From assembly GCA_905331475.1 (NCBI GenBank), contig CAJNYU010003698.1, positions 47,406-111,405 of the forward strand: a DNA stretch of 64,000 nucleotides, written 5' to 3'. The notes under the pieces were generated by a model. The model saw nothing but the letters and a program-made list of their open reading frames with translations. It did not search any database and was not told the DNA's origin. Of the stretch, positions 47,881 through 60,156 are shown one piece after another. The translations under genes and the position numbers were made by a program. Origin of the DNA: Rotaria socialis. Lineage: Eukaryota > Rotifera > Eurotatoria > Philodinida > Philodinidae. Numbering within the stretch: the stretch's first letter is position 1; each line of letters opens with the position of its first letter.

Positions 47881-48577
47881 CTAGAAGAATATCCTTTTCA
47901 ATTTAGTTAATAATAGTAATTGTACTGCGATTATTAAATAAATTGAACTTTTTTCAATTGAAACATCATTGCACATTTCTTTTCCGCACATACAAAATCT
48001 TCCACTACTAAAATTTGTTCCAGCCGCATGTCGATAACAAACATCAATTTTCGATAAGCGATAAAGTGCATAATCATTTAAACAGCCACGCCTTACAAAT
48101 GTACTATTAGCAGATGTGCCTTCTGAATGGAAAAATTTAACGCAATAATCAGCACATTCAACTGTTCGATTGACTTGATGCATCTTAAATGGATCACCGC
48201 AGCCGTCATCGACACGAGAATCACATTGATAGCAAACAAATCTTGCCATGCTGCATGTTTCCTTTGCGACAACAACCAGTATTGTACGTAATTGATGGAT
48301 TAATATAGATAGATAAACACTAGACAGCTGGTTTAATAAAACAAAACAGAGAAAGAGGAATTATGCATATTATAGACAACGATATCCTCGGCATCAAAAT
48401 AAATGAAATGCAATCGGTATTATCAATTACATTTTCTTTCTGTCGAAATGTAATATAAAAGAAAAACATAATAATAATAAAAATATTTCATTTATTTTGA
48501 TAACAAGAATTATATATATATATATATGTATAAAAGCATTTAGCATTGATAACATAATGAATACTTACAATCTTCAT
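47881..48577 (-). CDS. Ly6/uPAR or Quiver-like small cysteine-rich protein
   Basis: The main exon (48327-47881) encodes CYQCDSRVDDGCGDPF, then C..YC, RGC, VCYRH and CMCGKEMCND. This is the ten-cysteine arrangement ending in CN that marks the Ly6/uPAR/Quiver three-finger family. The C terminus is hydrophobic (IYLIIAVQLLLLTKL), suggesting a GPI-anchor signal. A 9-nt first coding exon, ATG AAG ATT (48577-48569, donor GTAAGT), joins the main exon in phase 0 at ACCAG|CTG. This gives a signal peptide region MKILSSVYLSILIHQLRTIL followed by VVVA, and 151 residues in total. Insect relatives such as Quiver/Sleepless modulate potassium channels, but the family is broad, so the specific role is unknown. 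Without the first exon the frame would start at an internal ATG (48249) and lack a signal peptide; I prefer the spliced form. Confidence 0.8.
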
Positions 48578-51277
48578 CGTGTACCATTCGGTAACACGTC
48601 GAATTCAAGACAAAAGAAAAATGATATCTTATTGCTATTTTAAATCATAACCATGAGGATAATGGACTAAAAGCATATCTTCAACAACAACAACAAAAAT
48701 AAATTAAAAACAAACAAACAAACAAATTTTTACGTGTATAGCTCTTTGCGTGTATTGGTATAAATATTAATATATACGTGTATGAGAAGAAAAACAAAGT
48801 AAGATTAAGATGATAAACCTTAGACGTCAACTGAAAACAAAAATGATAGAGAACAAAATTCCTGCATAGAGTTATATAGAGGGAAAGAAGACTAGAATTC
48901 TGTAATATGATTCTAAACATTTTTGTCAATACGTCATAGACAAACATACGTACACCTCATTTGTGCCCAATAATCAATGTATTAGATGTTGCAGCTGTCA
49001 TCATGGTTCTATCGGCACAGAGTTGATGAGACTATCATCAGCATTATTCTCGCTGCTATGGATTTGCTTAAGCTACTATCTTCTGTTTGTTGTTCGCCTT
49101 TGTTCTTTTCTTTTCTTTTCCTGCGTGCTTCTTCATCATCGCTACAACAACAAATTCGGGCTAATGTGTTGCGTTCCGCTCTATTCTTTTCCGTTTTTTT
49201 TATCTATGTATCTATGCATCCCACTATATACTTATACGCTGCTATGCTTAGTTAATAGTAAGTAGGTTAAGGCGAAATAACGCTGAAGTTTGACTTATTG
49301 ATTTGACAGTTAGTTATAATAATGTCGAAAGAAGTCGACTCTGTAGTACAGCAAAAAGCAATCATTTGAACGGCAATAGCGATATGTCAATCTAAGTGTT
49401 CGATCAATGGAGGATTTCGTGTCATACTAAAACTAGCGAGTTGCTTTTTTCTCTTCTTTGATTTTTTAATGGATGATAAGAAGTGAAAGTGTTTCCATTG
49501 GGAAATTCTTATTATATTTGTTGTTTTCTTCGTTCTCGCCATCTTCATTGTTGTCGTTATCGTCAATAAATAAAAGAAATCATCTAACGAAAGACATAAT
49601 AGTACTTGATCATTGATTCATGTTACTACAATACTTTCATCTCGTACGTTTTTAACTGACATTATTTTCTTAGTTTTCTCACCAGACTAAGAACGAGTTG
49701 ACATTTCGATTAAGCACTACGTAGTTTTACTTACGGCATTACTGGTTAGCGATGTTGTAATTAAGCTCGTTATATCGGATACAACATTTTTCAGCTCTAT
49801 TCGTGCGTTATATATTTTCCTGTTTATTTGTTGGGCTTCTTCCTTCGCTCTCTCTCCCTCTCTTTCCTTCGGTTTTTACTCATAGCTTACCGGCGAATGT
49901 AGCACAATGAGTAAATTACTGAAAGTGTAGCTCTCTTTGCCAAACAGTTCTGTTCGTTTTCTTTTCTCACAATGTGCACCCGCATACACGCGCTCTCCTT
50001 TTTCTGTCACCTTTTGTCGACATTTCATTATGATTACTGTTGAAAGCAAGCAAAAATAATTGCGTTGCTTGCATAAAACCGAAGAAGCGGTAAGCAAAAA
50101 AACGAGAGAGAGATAGGGAAAAAAATCTAGCGTGCTAGAAACACACTGTTGACACTATGCTGTCGATGCTGCCATTACCATCTGCTACTTTTGTTAAGAT
50201 CATTAATTTATATATATTTTTTTTTTGATCAGATGAAAAACGATCTAATGAGAGACGACATATGGATTCATTTGTTAGTAAAAAAAAGTCTCAAGACAAC
50301 ATATACACATAGATATGAGTATTTTCCACAGTTCTTATTATTTTTTTTATGCTTCTTCTTGCGAAATCACAGGAAATATTTATGCGTTGAAATTATCGTT
50401 AATTTTTGATTTGACAAATATTATCACAGATATAAAATGACATTTAGATAAGGAGATTAATGAATTTTTATGCTATCTATCATGTACATAAGAGCTTGCA
50501 TGTTACAATAGATGTTGTTTTAGTGTGAGAAAATCATACTATGTAATAGAAATAAGTGTTTTCATGATATTTAACTAGTAGGCATAGTCAATGCTGAAGA
50601 AAAAGTGCATTCCGTCATGAATAATTACAGCAAAATTTGTCTTGAAGGATGAAACAGACTGCATGCACTTGTTTAATTCAATAAAGTGAAACCGTAAATT
50701 TGATACATGATAGTGTCTATTACAAAGTGTGAAAGAAAAATTGAATTCTAATTAAATCTATATTTGGACAAAGAGTATAAAATTCTAATACTACTGACTT
50801 GTGATGTCTATTAGTTGTGTTTTTGACCGTTGAAAAAATAGATAAACATTAGTTGTTTTTCTTGCTACTATACAATGATAGTACACTCGAGTATTTTTCG
50901 ATTCTTCTTCAGCTAAACGGATATTAAAATCTATTAGCTCGAACAATCGAAATAATACATAATGAATATCGAAATGATGTTCATAAAACCGCAGCTTCCG
51001 CTTTGTTTATTAGAATATTAAATTCAACAGACAGTAACTCGCAAACGATAAAACAATAAAAAAACTTTTTGCATTTAGAATGACAACAATGATTTATAGT
51101 TGTCTAAATTGATTTTATGACATGCCGATATATCTTTTTTGCGCTACTCCATTCATAATCAAATTGTCTATTTGCCAAGTCACAACAATCGAACAACGAT
51201 TTTATTTTATCATTCATCAAAGCAAATATATAAAAATGAAAAATAATCTTAAAAACAAAAGTTATCACATTTCTGTA
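48578..51277. other. Intergenic stretch
   Basis: AT-rich. Overlapping plus-strand frames at 48963-49265 are hydrophobic only because of T-rich composition. A minus-strand frame at 49876-50097 has no signature. I see no RNA gene or mobile element. Confidence 0.4.
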
Positions 51278-54099
51278 TCATTCGATTAAACGTAGTTTAT
51301 AAGTAACAATTTCGGCGAACGGAACATCAAGTTTAGCTGTACTATTTAATTTTTGTTTTCGATAGCGCAGCGATAAGGATGTCTGTTCGATTGATTCTAT
51401 TTGATTTACTTGGAAGAAATATTCGAATATGGGCTAGAGAGAGAGAGAGAGAAAGAAGTGTACTTTAGTTTTATATAGAAAAATTTTGTTACCTGTTCAA
51501 AATGAAATAATTTATCATAATTCTCATCGCAATCATAAGCAAATCGTCTTAAAATCAATGCGATACTTTTCGATGGACGATGCTGTACAGTATTATAATT
51601 ATTATTACTTAATGTGCGTAAGTTAACTAGATGATAATCACTAGGGAATAGTGATGGTTTTGGAAATAATTTTAATTCGTTGAAAAATATTTTTGATGCC
51701 AGCGAATTAAATATATGCAGCGGATAAAGAAATTCAATTGACAGCTGATGAGCTAGAAGGGTTGGATAACCTGTTTGTGCACTTCGATCAGCAATCTAAA
51801 GCAGTCAACATGAAATACTATTTTTGTTTTGTATAAAATAAAGCCTATGTACTTTATGGCGTGATTCAAATAGAATTTTGAAAGTACTGATAACTTCACG
51901 ATTGTCCAGAATACCTTGACCTAAGCCACGGCCATCATCACGAGTAAGACGTCGATCAAGAAAAACATCAACCACACCTAGAACAAATATTGATTGATTG
52001 AGTTAAATGACATGGCGTGTCAGCGGACAATTAACATTTATTAAGTTCATGATTTTGCTCCGGTCTATTAATAATAATGCGAACGATAAAAAGGAAAACG
52101 AAGGATTTCTTCTAGCGATTATTACAATGTTCGTTCACTTTCATTTGAAGAAAAGCTTGTTGTGATGAAAACGTGACTTTAGGAAAACTCTTTAAATAAA
52201 CCGAAAACTTAACGATGATTAATCTCTTCAGTTTATTTCCGATTTAATGTAACTACGAATAGCTATTTGGTTTTCTACAGACTCAATTATTACATACGCA
52301 TCGATGACTTCAAAAGCAAAAATGCAACACATTGAGCTCTTGCCTGTTTTTAAACATGCTACACCAGATGGTTGACCGGCCATAATATTTAATCTCATGT
52401 AATCATCTTCAATATATGCCATCGTAGGCATTGGATAAACGTTACCTTGCAAAGGTAATTTATCATAGGTTTTTCTTCGTATCATCTATTAAAAGATTAC
52501 AAAAATGTATTTTCTATTGGTCGATAATAAAATCAATACTTGAAAACCATTTAAGTCCGTAAAAATTTCTCTTTCATTTTTAATGCCAGTAGACAATCGT
52601 AGAGCTAATTCTGTATCTTTATTCGTATCTAAATGAGTTATTGTACTAACATGAATAAGATCATCATTTGAACCTAATGAGAAAAATAGTATCGTTCTTA
52701 ATTAGACATCAAATCGTCATTTAACAAACCGCTGGTATTAGTTAATTTATACTGTAAACCATATAGCTTATGATTAATAAGAACCCGACTTACTAATGGA
52801 CCTTGTTGAATACGTATAAAATCATAATCACCTATCGGAATAAATCGTGCTTCGCCGTCTGGTATAAATATATATGCACCGCTATGATGGTCCGATTGGC
52901 TCAATGTTCCATAACTAATAAGATCTGTATGAAAATGTAGTTTTTCATCGAATTTTTTATGCTGAACATTGAGTATAGCACCATTTTTCGAGAATAAAAC
53001 TGAAAAAACACGATTATCTATTTCAAATGTTTTTGTATCGATCAGTTCAATTTTGAAAGGTCTAAATAATAAATACTCTATATTTTGTCATTTTTATCAA
53101 AGAAAATCGATAACAATGGCAAACTATGTTAATAATTACAACTCATGAAATCTATCCCGAAATCTAACCGATCAAGAAATGTAAACAAACAAACAAAGAG
53201 TGAATGACTTTTCTCAATTATCATGACATTTGCCTATCGATCAAGACAGTCAAATACGTCAGAATATGTCATCTATGTTTTCGCTATCTATAACTAAGAC
53301 TATCTGATTTGTATCGATGGCACATTACTAACGTAGATAAATTTGTGTGTATTTGTTTTTCATCGACATATTGAATTGTGCTTAGTGGACATGATCTTTT
53401 AGTTGTATCGGCATGAATAGTATATTCTTTTAGAGAATATGGTTCAATATCAATTAGAATCAGAAGCTTGAAGGAATCGAAAAAAAGTCATTTTAATTAT
53501 TTAACATAAATTTTTCTAACTTCGAATTGATTTTCATTTATGATATTGGATCGTCTATGAGACCATTTTGGATCGATTTGACAGTCGGTAATTGTTTGGT
53601 TATTACTAGTTACATGTACTTGATACTTATGAAGAAGAATTTTGATAATTTCAAGTCGTCTTTGATCTGTAGGATTATAAATATAAATAATATGATTTTT
53701 ATGAAATGATACGAATTTTCTAATTGGTAGAGATTCAAATGTTTGAAATTCTTGATTTGATAGTAAAAATTGGCTCTTAATCGAATATCTATTTTGAAAC
53801 AGAAGATAAGCAGCAGACTGTTGCATTATAATTTGCGATAGTATTATGACTGCTAGAAGTCTATCAGAACAAAAATATAGAAATATGATGTAGAACTTAT
53901 TTATTTTCTATACTTTTCTCCATAATCATTGACAACCTGTTCTCGAGCTGTGCCTGTAACAGCATCATGATGTTGGAAAATACCGAGATTTCGTCGTGAT
54001 ATAATTAACTTGGTGAATAGATCGTCTTTTGGGAAATAACTGGATATTTTTCCCTGAAGAACTGCAGCATGAGCAACCGAGAAGAGAACTTCTGCAGCT
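51278..54099 (-). pseudogene. Alpha-mannosidase II (GH38), C-terminal half only
   Basis: Nine exons: 54099-53914, 53860-53506, 53466-53333, 53061-52730, 52673-52540, 52485-52344, 51977-51853, 51795-51493 and 51433-51278, together about 622 residues, all in phase. They encode RRNLGIFQHHDAVTGTAREQ, SGAYIFIPDGEAR, NVYPMPTMAYIEDDY, FLDRRLTRDDGRGLGQGI and a terminal FAEIVTYKLRLIE. These match Golgi alpha-mannosidase II, which trims mannose from N-glycans. The family is about 1,100 residues; the N-terminal transmembrane anchor and the GH38 domain with the nucleophile aspartate are absent. The first exon has an acceptor (TTTTTAG) but I find no coding upstream for 2 kb, where an inverted-repeat element lies. 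The exons themselves show no nonsense codons. It is either a recent 5' truncation or a gene with distant 5' exons. The intron at 51978-52343 is GC-AG; the one at 53467-53505 is only 39 nt. Confidence 0.8.
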
Positions 54100-54765
54100 C
54101 TAAAAACATTCTGTTAATTTGTTTTCTGTAAAAAGAATACGAACTCATTGTCTTCTCAATGCGAAAATATGTGCTCTAATGAATGTCAAGAGCGCATCAA
54201 ATTCTTCTTTATTTTTAATCAATAAATAGTCCAACATCTTGTCTATTAAAGTCAATTCGCTGAAGTCATTTCGACTTTGACCCGGACATTTTCTTTTCAG
54301 GAAGAAAAACGGAATAACGAATCTAGACTATTTTCAAAATACATGCAAAGATGATGAAGGAAATGTGTGCAAAAGAGCTAGACCGGAATATTAATTATAT
54401 CTATTATCGAGCGGGAGCATTTTTGTGCTGGTGATTAGTAATAACGTGATCGCTCGATTTTTGACCTTGCAAATGAAATTATTAATTGAGTTCGACAGAC
54501 TATCAATAATGATTCATACTTCAGTGTAACAAAATATTACAACTGACATATCTTTATTTTACGTACTTAGAGTGCATGTACCTAATAAAAACGGTGATTT
54601 TTTATGTTCATGTTTCGACTATCATATCTCTGTGAAATAGTGAGCAAATGAGGTGAAATTTTGCAGCAAAGTAGAAAAATTTCTTTTTCATCTATTTATG
54701 AAAAAAGTTTTGAAAAAATTTGTGAAGTGATTGAGTTATGAGCGGTAGTTTACAGTCACCTGGTG
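54100..54765. other. Region upstream of truncated mannosidase exons
   Basis: AT-rich. I looked here on the minus strand for the GH38 catalytic exons (a DPGW-type or FGHS-type motif, or an aromatic-rich exon before RAAEVLF) and found none. The frame at 54692-54883 is not protein-like. Confidence 0.5.
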
Positions 54766-55098
54766 CCGTTCTAAATAAAAGCACTATCCTCAATAAGAAC
54801 GCTATAATACAAAAGTTGTCCCTAATTAGAACGCGCCAGCAAAAGTACATTGAATAACGGATATCATTCGAAAATCGTGTCATATCTGCTTAGAAACTTT
54901 AAAATCGAACTCAACATCCGCTAGACAACTTATTCATTACATATTTCTCCATCATTCTCTAGAGATTGAGCTTGATACGTTGCTCAGCTAATTAGATAGC
55001 ATCAAAACAATCTCCATTAATTGCATAAAAAACGTTCTAAATAAGTGCATGTCTCTAATTAGAACGCACATGGTAAATCTTATCCCTTATTAGAACGG
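54766..55098. mobile_element. MITE-like element with TTCTAA/TTAGAAC repeats
   Basis: The left end CCGTTCTAAATAA and the right end TTATTAGAACGG form imperfect inverted repeats. Internally CTAATTAGAACGC occurs twice, AATAAGAACGC once and CGTTCTAAATAAGTGCA once. There is no coding capacity. It lies 0.67 kb upstream of the truncated mannosidase gene. Confidence 0.5.
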
Positions 55099-56502
55099 AT
55101 CTATTCAAAATGCATGCACAGTATCTGATATAATGTAATTTCGTCTCTCTCTGCTATCGAACTTCAAAATTGACCCTTGGTCCTAGAACAAAAGTTGTTC
55201 AGTTCAACTTTCTCTACAACATATTAGCGGTTTAGTTCAATATGATAAAAATCTCACGTTTAGTTAAGTGTATCGATTTCGAGTGGAAAATTGATGGATT
55301 GTTATGTATTGAATTCGTCCGGTTACACTTACAATGGGTTTTATTTTTCAGTACGTATAATCAGGTGGTGTTAAAAAATTTTCAATTTCGTACTTCATTC
55401 GATGGAAAATATAAAGCGTCTGTTGTTTATGAAATTTAATCTATTCAAAAGTGAAATAGCTATATAGTCCGAAGTTTTTTAAAACCAAGTAATTCGTTTA
55501 GATTACTAAGTGGCTTTCCTTTTTTTTTCTATTTAAGATGTAAGTCTATTGCAGAATACTCGTCGCAGAAGTACATGATGGAAGCACTGAGATAATAATA
55601 GAACAAAAAAAGCATTCTACGAGTTCAGTTCTTTTATATTCAGTAGTCAACAATGGCAGAAGTAGATAAAGTAATTGGGATGAAAGTTAAGAAATTAGTA
55701 ATTACTTAAATGAGCAATCTTCAGCCCGGAACTGTGCAGTCGATTTGCTTCACTCACTAATAATATTGGCACTGAAAAATGATGTTATTTAGAAAATTTT
55801 GCGATTGAGCAACGGTGCAATTAAAGCGCTCAACTCTACTTTCCTCCAAGTATTCAAAAATTCAAGGATACATGGTAGAATTATGACTTGCAGATCAATA
55901 GACGAGAGTCTACACGCATAAAATTAAAGGGCAAATACAATTTCTATCATTTAGCTGCTTCCATTTGAAAATGTAGAAATTGTGTACTGCTTCCAGTTAT
56001 ACTTCATAATTAGATGTTAAAGAATCATACAAACAATACAGGACACTTTAAGTGCAATATCAGTGTTAAAATCAAAGTTTAAGTTGAAGCATCTTCGTTA
56101 AATTTTATATTATCTCATTCAGTTTTGACCTGTTTTAAGTGACAGCAGTATCTGAAGTTTGTACACTCTTAAATTCACGGCAGAATGATATGTTTCAGAA
56201 ATGTATTTGAAGAGTAGGCAATATGCGGTTGAAAGGGTTAGGCTTAAGTTTTGGTCGGACATCCAAGCTCTTCCAGTTCTTGACCGATCAATCATTCAAT
56301 ATGGCAGACCAGACCCAATTCATCTCAAGTTTGATTCGTAAATCTTCTTAATGTGTTGGATTAATTGAAGTTTGTCTCTGTATAGGAATCATTTCTGACT
56401 AAAACATCATGGATAGCTTAGTATCAATTTAGGCTAATATATACACTCACACAATTCTTTCTGAACACTGTTTGTATACATAAATTTTAATTGATGAATA
56501 GG
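55099..56502. other. Intergenic stretch
   Basis: AT-rich. The frame at 55242-55439 shows no recognisable family. I see nothing else. Confidence 0.4.
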
Positions 56503-57001
56503 ATGCTATATGTTACACTTAGTTTATCGTTAATGGCATCAATATCAAAATCAAATAGTAAAGTATAACAATTAGTTCAACAAAATGCAAATCGTTTACG
56601 ACAAAATGCAACAGATGATTATGATTCAATAATAGTGGCAATTGGAAATACTCATATTGTGATAATCGGCGAAGTTTCACATGGTACAATTTTTTATAAA
56701 AAAAAAAGCATTAATCAAAAAATAGAATATTAATCAATATTTAGGTTCACATGAATTTTATGCACATCAAGCAGAAATAACAAAACGGTTAATTCAAGAA
56801 AAAGTATGGAATATTTTATTAAAATATTTGTTTTTTTTTCTTTTAAATTTATTCTTAGGGTTGTACTATTATTGCTTGTGAAGCTGATTGGCCATCAGCA
56901 TATCGAGTTAATCGTTGGGTAAAAGGAGATTCGACTACATTAAATATCACAGATGCAAATGATGCATTAAAACAATTTACACGATTCCCATTATGAATGT
57001 G
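56503..57001 (+). pseudogene. Erythromycin-esterase-family pseudogene
   Basis: Three exon-like blocks are joined by GT..AG introns (SHG|GTACAA..TTTAG at about 56685-56743; EK|GTATGG..CTTAG at about 56803-56859). The reconstructed fragments read IIGEVSHG, then SHEFYAHQAEITKRLIQEKG and TIIACEADWPSAYRVNRWVK. This is the signature of the erythromycin esterase family (GE-x-SHG, EF, AEITkRLI-EKG, EaDWP-AYRVNR), otherwise mostly bacterial. A stop interrupts the frame at about codon 22 (56566-56568), and two TGA codons (56993-56995 and 56999-57001) fall where the family has W-M-W. A further short block near 57059 (SIHLGD) may be a remnant of the downstream SHLGD motif. The signature residues Glu and His remain. 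Seen: motifs and stops. Inference: horizontally acquired gene that gained introns and then decayed. Confidence 0.75.
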
Positions 57002-57518
57002 ATTTGTATTTTCTTCTTCATTGAATTTTATTAGTAGAAAAGATTTTTTGTTCTAGGATCGATTCATCTTGGCGATACTGATCATCTAATCATTATCCTG
57101 CTGATTACTAATGTTTCTCTTAAATTTTCTATTACTTTGAGAAATAATTTGTGCACTGTTTTTGTTCTTGTTCAAATCAATCCGAGTCAATTGGTAACGC
57201 ATTAGGGCACAAAGAGTATGATGTTGTTCACCTATTTCTATTGATGTTGATTCGATTAAATCGCATGCTATTATTTCACAATGTATTGTATTTAAAGTCA
57301 TTTTTATAACGAGTCGAATAAAGAATTTCGTAGCGTACTATTTGTTTTATCGGACAATATCGTGAGGTTCTTATTTTTATTTAAGGAAAAATAAGCAGCA
57401 TTGCTGAAAAGAGAGAATTCCAACATGAAATGTGATAGGAAAATTTTTAAACAAACGTTTAGAAAACCAGTATTAGAACATCTATTGATTTGCTGAACTT
57501 TGGTCAAAATTTAGCATG
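57002..57518. other. Decayed region after the esterase pseudogene
   Basis: It may contain eroded 3' parts of the esterase (GGATCGATTCATCTTGGCGA near 57058 could encode SIHLGD). Two minus-strand frames at 57086-57301 and 57304-57507 lack any signature and probably arise by chance. Confidence 0.35.
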
Positions 57519-57863
57519 AGATGCCTAATTCGAAAATAACAAGAACGACTCTTCCATTTATAATTATTGCAAAAGGCAAAGATAAAGTTTTCGTTTTTAT
57601 ATAATTCAATTTTCAATTGTCAACATGTACCGATGAGGGTATGAAGAAGGGATTGCGGGAGGGACGGTACCTTTACACTGTGGGCGTGAAGAAGGGACTA
57701 CCGAAGCGGTAGAGTGAAGGGAGGGAGCATATCTGAACCGTCGTCCTAATTCGAAATCGAATTATATCAGAAGGAAAACTTTTTCTTTTGGTATTTTCCT
57801 AAGTAAACATGAAAGCGGTTTTTTTCGCTTTTCTTTTTATATTCGAAGTCGAATTAGACATCT
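57519..57863. mobile_element. MITE-like element, 345 bp
   Basis: AGATGCCTAATTCGAAAATA (57519-57538) and the right end, which reads AGATGTCTAATTCGACTTCG on the minus strand (57844-57863), are matching terminal inverted repeats. The interior is GC-richer than its surroundings, with two copies of TGAAGAAGGGA (near 57640 and 57690). No coding. Confidence 0.6.
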
Positions 57864-59714
57864 ACTCAGAAAATTTCATATACTCCGTTTCTTGTCAAGT
57901 TAGGTATTAAATCTACTTTAACATAAATAAAACAATTATTCTGAGACTATCGGAATGAATAGTTTGATGATCTTGCCATATGTGATGCTTTTTGTCATCT
58001 CTCTTTTCTTCACTTAACACAGACCTACAGTTCTTTTGGTTTGAATGAAAATAAAGTCAACAATGAAATGGTACAATATCCAGCTGATGTTTCACGAGAT
58101 AATGCAGTAAAATATATTCCTAACCTCATTCATTATCAATTTGACTTTTATGTAGTTATTGACCAAATTATGCCTAATTTATAATCGCATCTAATGATGC
58201 CGAAGCGTACGTGCTTATGAATATCTTATGGAATAGCCAAGTTACTTGCAGTTCATTGATTATTTTCTTAACAGCTGTAACACTCGTTTTATTTGTGCAT
58301 TGACACTTGATGAACTCGAACTCGTTCAAAACTAGAAAATGTCGGTACTACTTAGAGAACAATTAAAGAAACAAGAAAAAATATCAGTTCTTTTGATATC
58401 GCTGTTTTCTTTTCGACTGAACTACCTTTTGCGAACTCTCCAGTAACATCACCATGCAATAGTATAATTTTCTCGTGGTATATTGCAATTATTTTTTATT
58501 TCTGTTTTATAAGTATAGAAAATATATTTTTAGAACTGTGACAACCGACACTAAGAATACTTATTTTAATTTATTGTTGCCAGAAAAAAAAATGAAATAC
58601 AAAGCAAAATCTCACTTATAATTTTTAATTTTCTATCACTAAACTCTCCTTTCTGATACGTTGGTTAATATATTTTGTTCAAATTTAGATATACCAAAAA
58701 TCATCAGATTGCTTTTGAACCGTCAAGAATATAGTTTTAACTAATAATTTCTATAATAGATATTAAACTTTATTTTATTTTTATATTTAATGATATTCAT
58801 ATGTATTTCTACATAAAAAAATGTGAAATCGATAAAACAGCTGCAATCATGCATGATTTTCTGTTATACCATTTCCAGTGACTAAGATACAAAGCATAGA
58901 GCAAATCATACATTAGAAAAATTGAAGCGTACAGATCGTTAGTTACATTCAATGAAACTTGGATAAGTATTGATTTGGTTTTGATTCCATGTGAATATCG
59001 CAGTATTGAGCTTTACTTAAATTATGAGAATCAGATTCACGAGCAATCTCGCGCAAACGAACATTAAGTATAGAATTGTAAGATAAAGAACGACAGGAAC
59101 GTATCCATGTAATTGAGTACCAATTACCAATAACTAATTGTCAGGTGACTGTTGAATAGAAAAATTAAGAACAGCAATTGGAGTAGAGAATTCAAAGATG
59201 AGCAATTAGTTTTTGTTAAATAGTGGATAACAGAATTCGTTTCCTATTGATATAAGAAATAAATGGCCCTTTACTTATAAAAAGAAAAATATATTTACTT
59301 TCATAAACAAAATAATTGAGAAATGTCGGCCTCGACACAACATTAATCTAAACAACATTGTATGATAGCAAAATATTAATTTCATTGACAAACGCTTACT
59401 TCAAATGACAATTAAACGTCAGACATTGTATTTTTTGATTGTTCTTTCTGTTCATCACTAAAAAAGATTTTTTTATTAATTGTAGATTTAGAGAACATAA
59501 AAATAATTAGCAAAAAAATTACTGCTCTTTTTAACTATTCTGATCCATGAGAAACTATCAATATATTCTTAGTGGCATACCTTATTAATTTGCCATTATT
59601 GTTAAATGTCGACAGTTCATTCAACTTCAGAATTGCATCAGTTTTTTTTCCAAATAGAGTCATATGCTGTTGAATCATATTAATTGTATTGACTTGCTTT
59701 TGATACTCTCCAGG
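57864..59714. other. Intergenic stretch
   Basis: AT-rich. Possible fragments of reading frames near 58020-58140 and 58390-58480 (plus strand) cannot be assigned to a family. I see no RNA gene. Confidence 0.35.
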
Positions 59715-60006
59715 TCGATCAAAACGAACCACCGTAAACCGGCGTAATATTACCGTAAACGGTCGTTTTGCATCGTATTCCGCCGTGAGACGGCCGTATT
59801 AAGGCGTTTTAACAGGGTCAGTATTACGCCCGTACACGGACACCGTATATCAGCCGTAAAACCTCGCAAAGCAGGCGTAACATTATCGTATTCTATAGAA
59901 CATACGGTCGTATTACTGCCCCTGCTACACGGGGAAAATACGGCCAGTTTTACGTGCCGTATTTGTATCGTATACGACCGTTTACTGATCGTTTTCTTCG
60001 ACCGGG
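59715..60006. mobile_element. CG-rich palindromic MITE-like element
   Basis: About 290 bp with many CCGTA/TACGG and GGCGTAA/TTACGCC words in both orientations. This CpG density stands out in an AT-rich window. The ends are loosely complementary: GATCAAAACGAACCACCGTA on the left, and GAAGAAAACGATCAGTAAAC as the reverse complement of the right end. A minus-strand frame runs through it (59750-60040), but its composition follows the repeat, so I do not call it a gene. Confidence 0.55.
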
Positions 60007-60156
60007 GAGATTCTAATGTTCGATTTGTTGTTCTATTCAAGTTATTTCTATTTTTTTTATACCATATGTTTTTGAAAGACTATGTTATTTTGATAGATAA
60101 TACAGTTATTTTCATGGAAATATGAAACAAAAAAAAAATAATGTATTTAATATTGT

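Noticed and set aside
48963..49265. Two overlapping plus-strand hydrophobic frames
   Set aside because: The hydrophobicity follows from T-rich sequence (Phe, Leu, Ser, Tyr). There is no family signature, splice context or conserved motif.
56993..57001. TGA codons as reassigned tryptophan
   Set aside because: TGA ends the Stum and mannosidase frames and TGG encodes Trp elsewhere in the window, so the standard code applies and these are nonsense mutations.
57086..57507. Two minus-strand frames downstream of the esterase pseudogene
   Set aside because: No recognisable motif, and composition typical of chance frames in AT-rich DNA.
59750..60040. 96-residue minus-strand frame
   Set aside because: It runs through the CG-rich palindromic repeat, and its composition is explained by the repeat.
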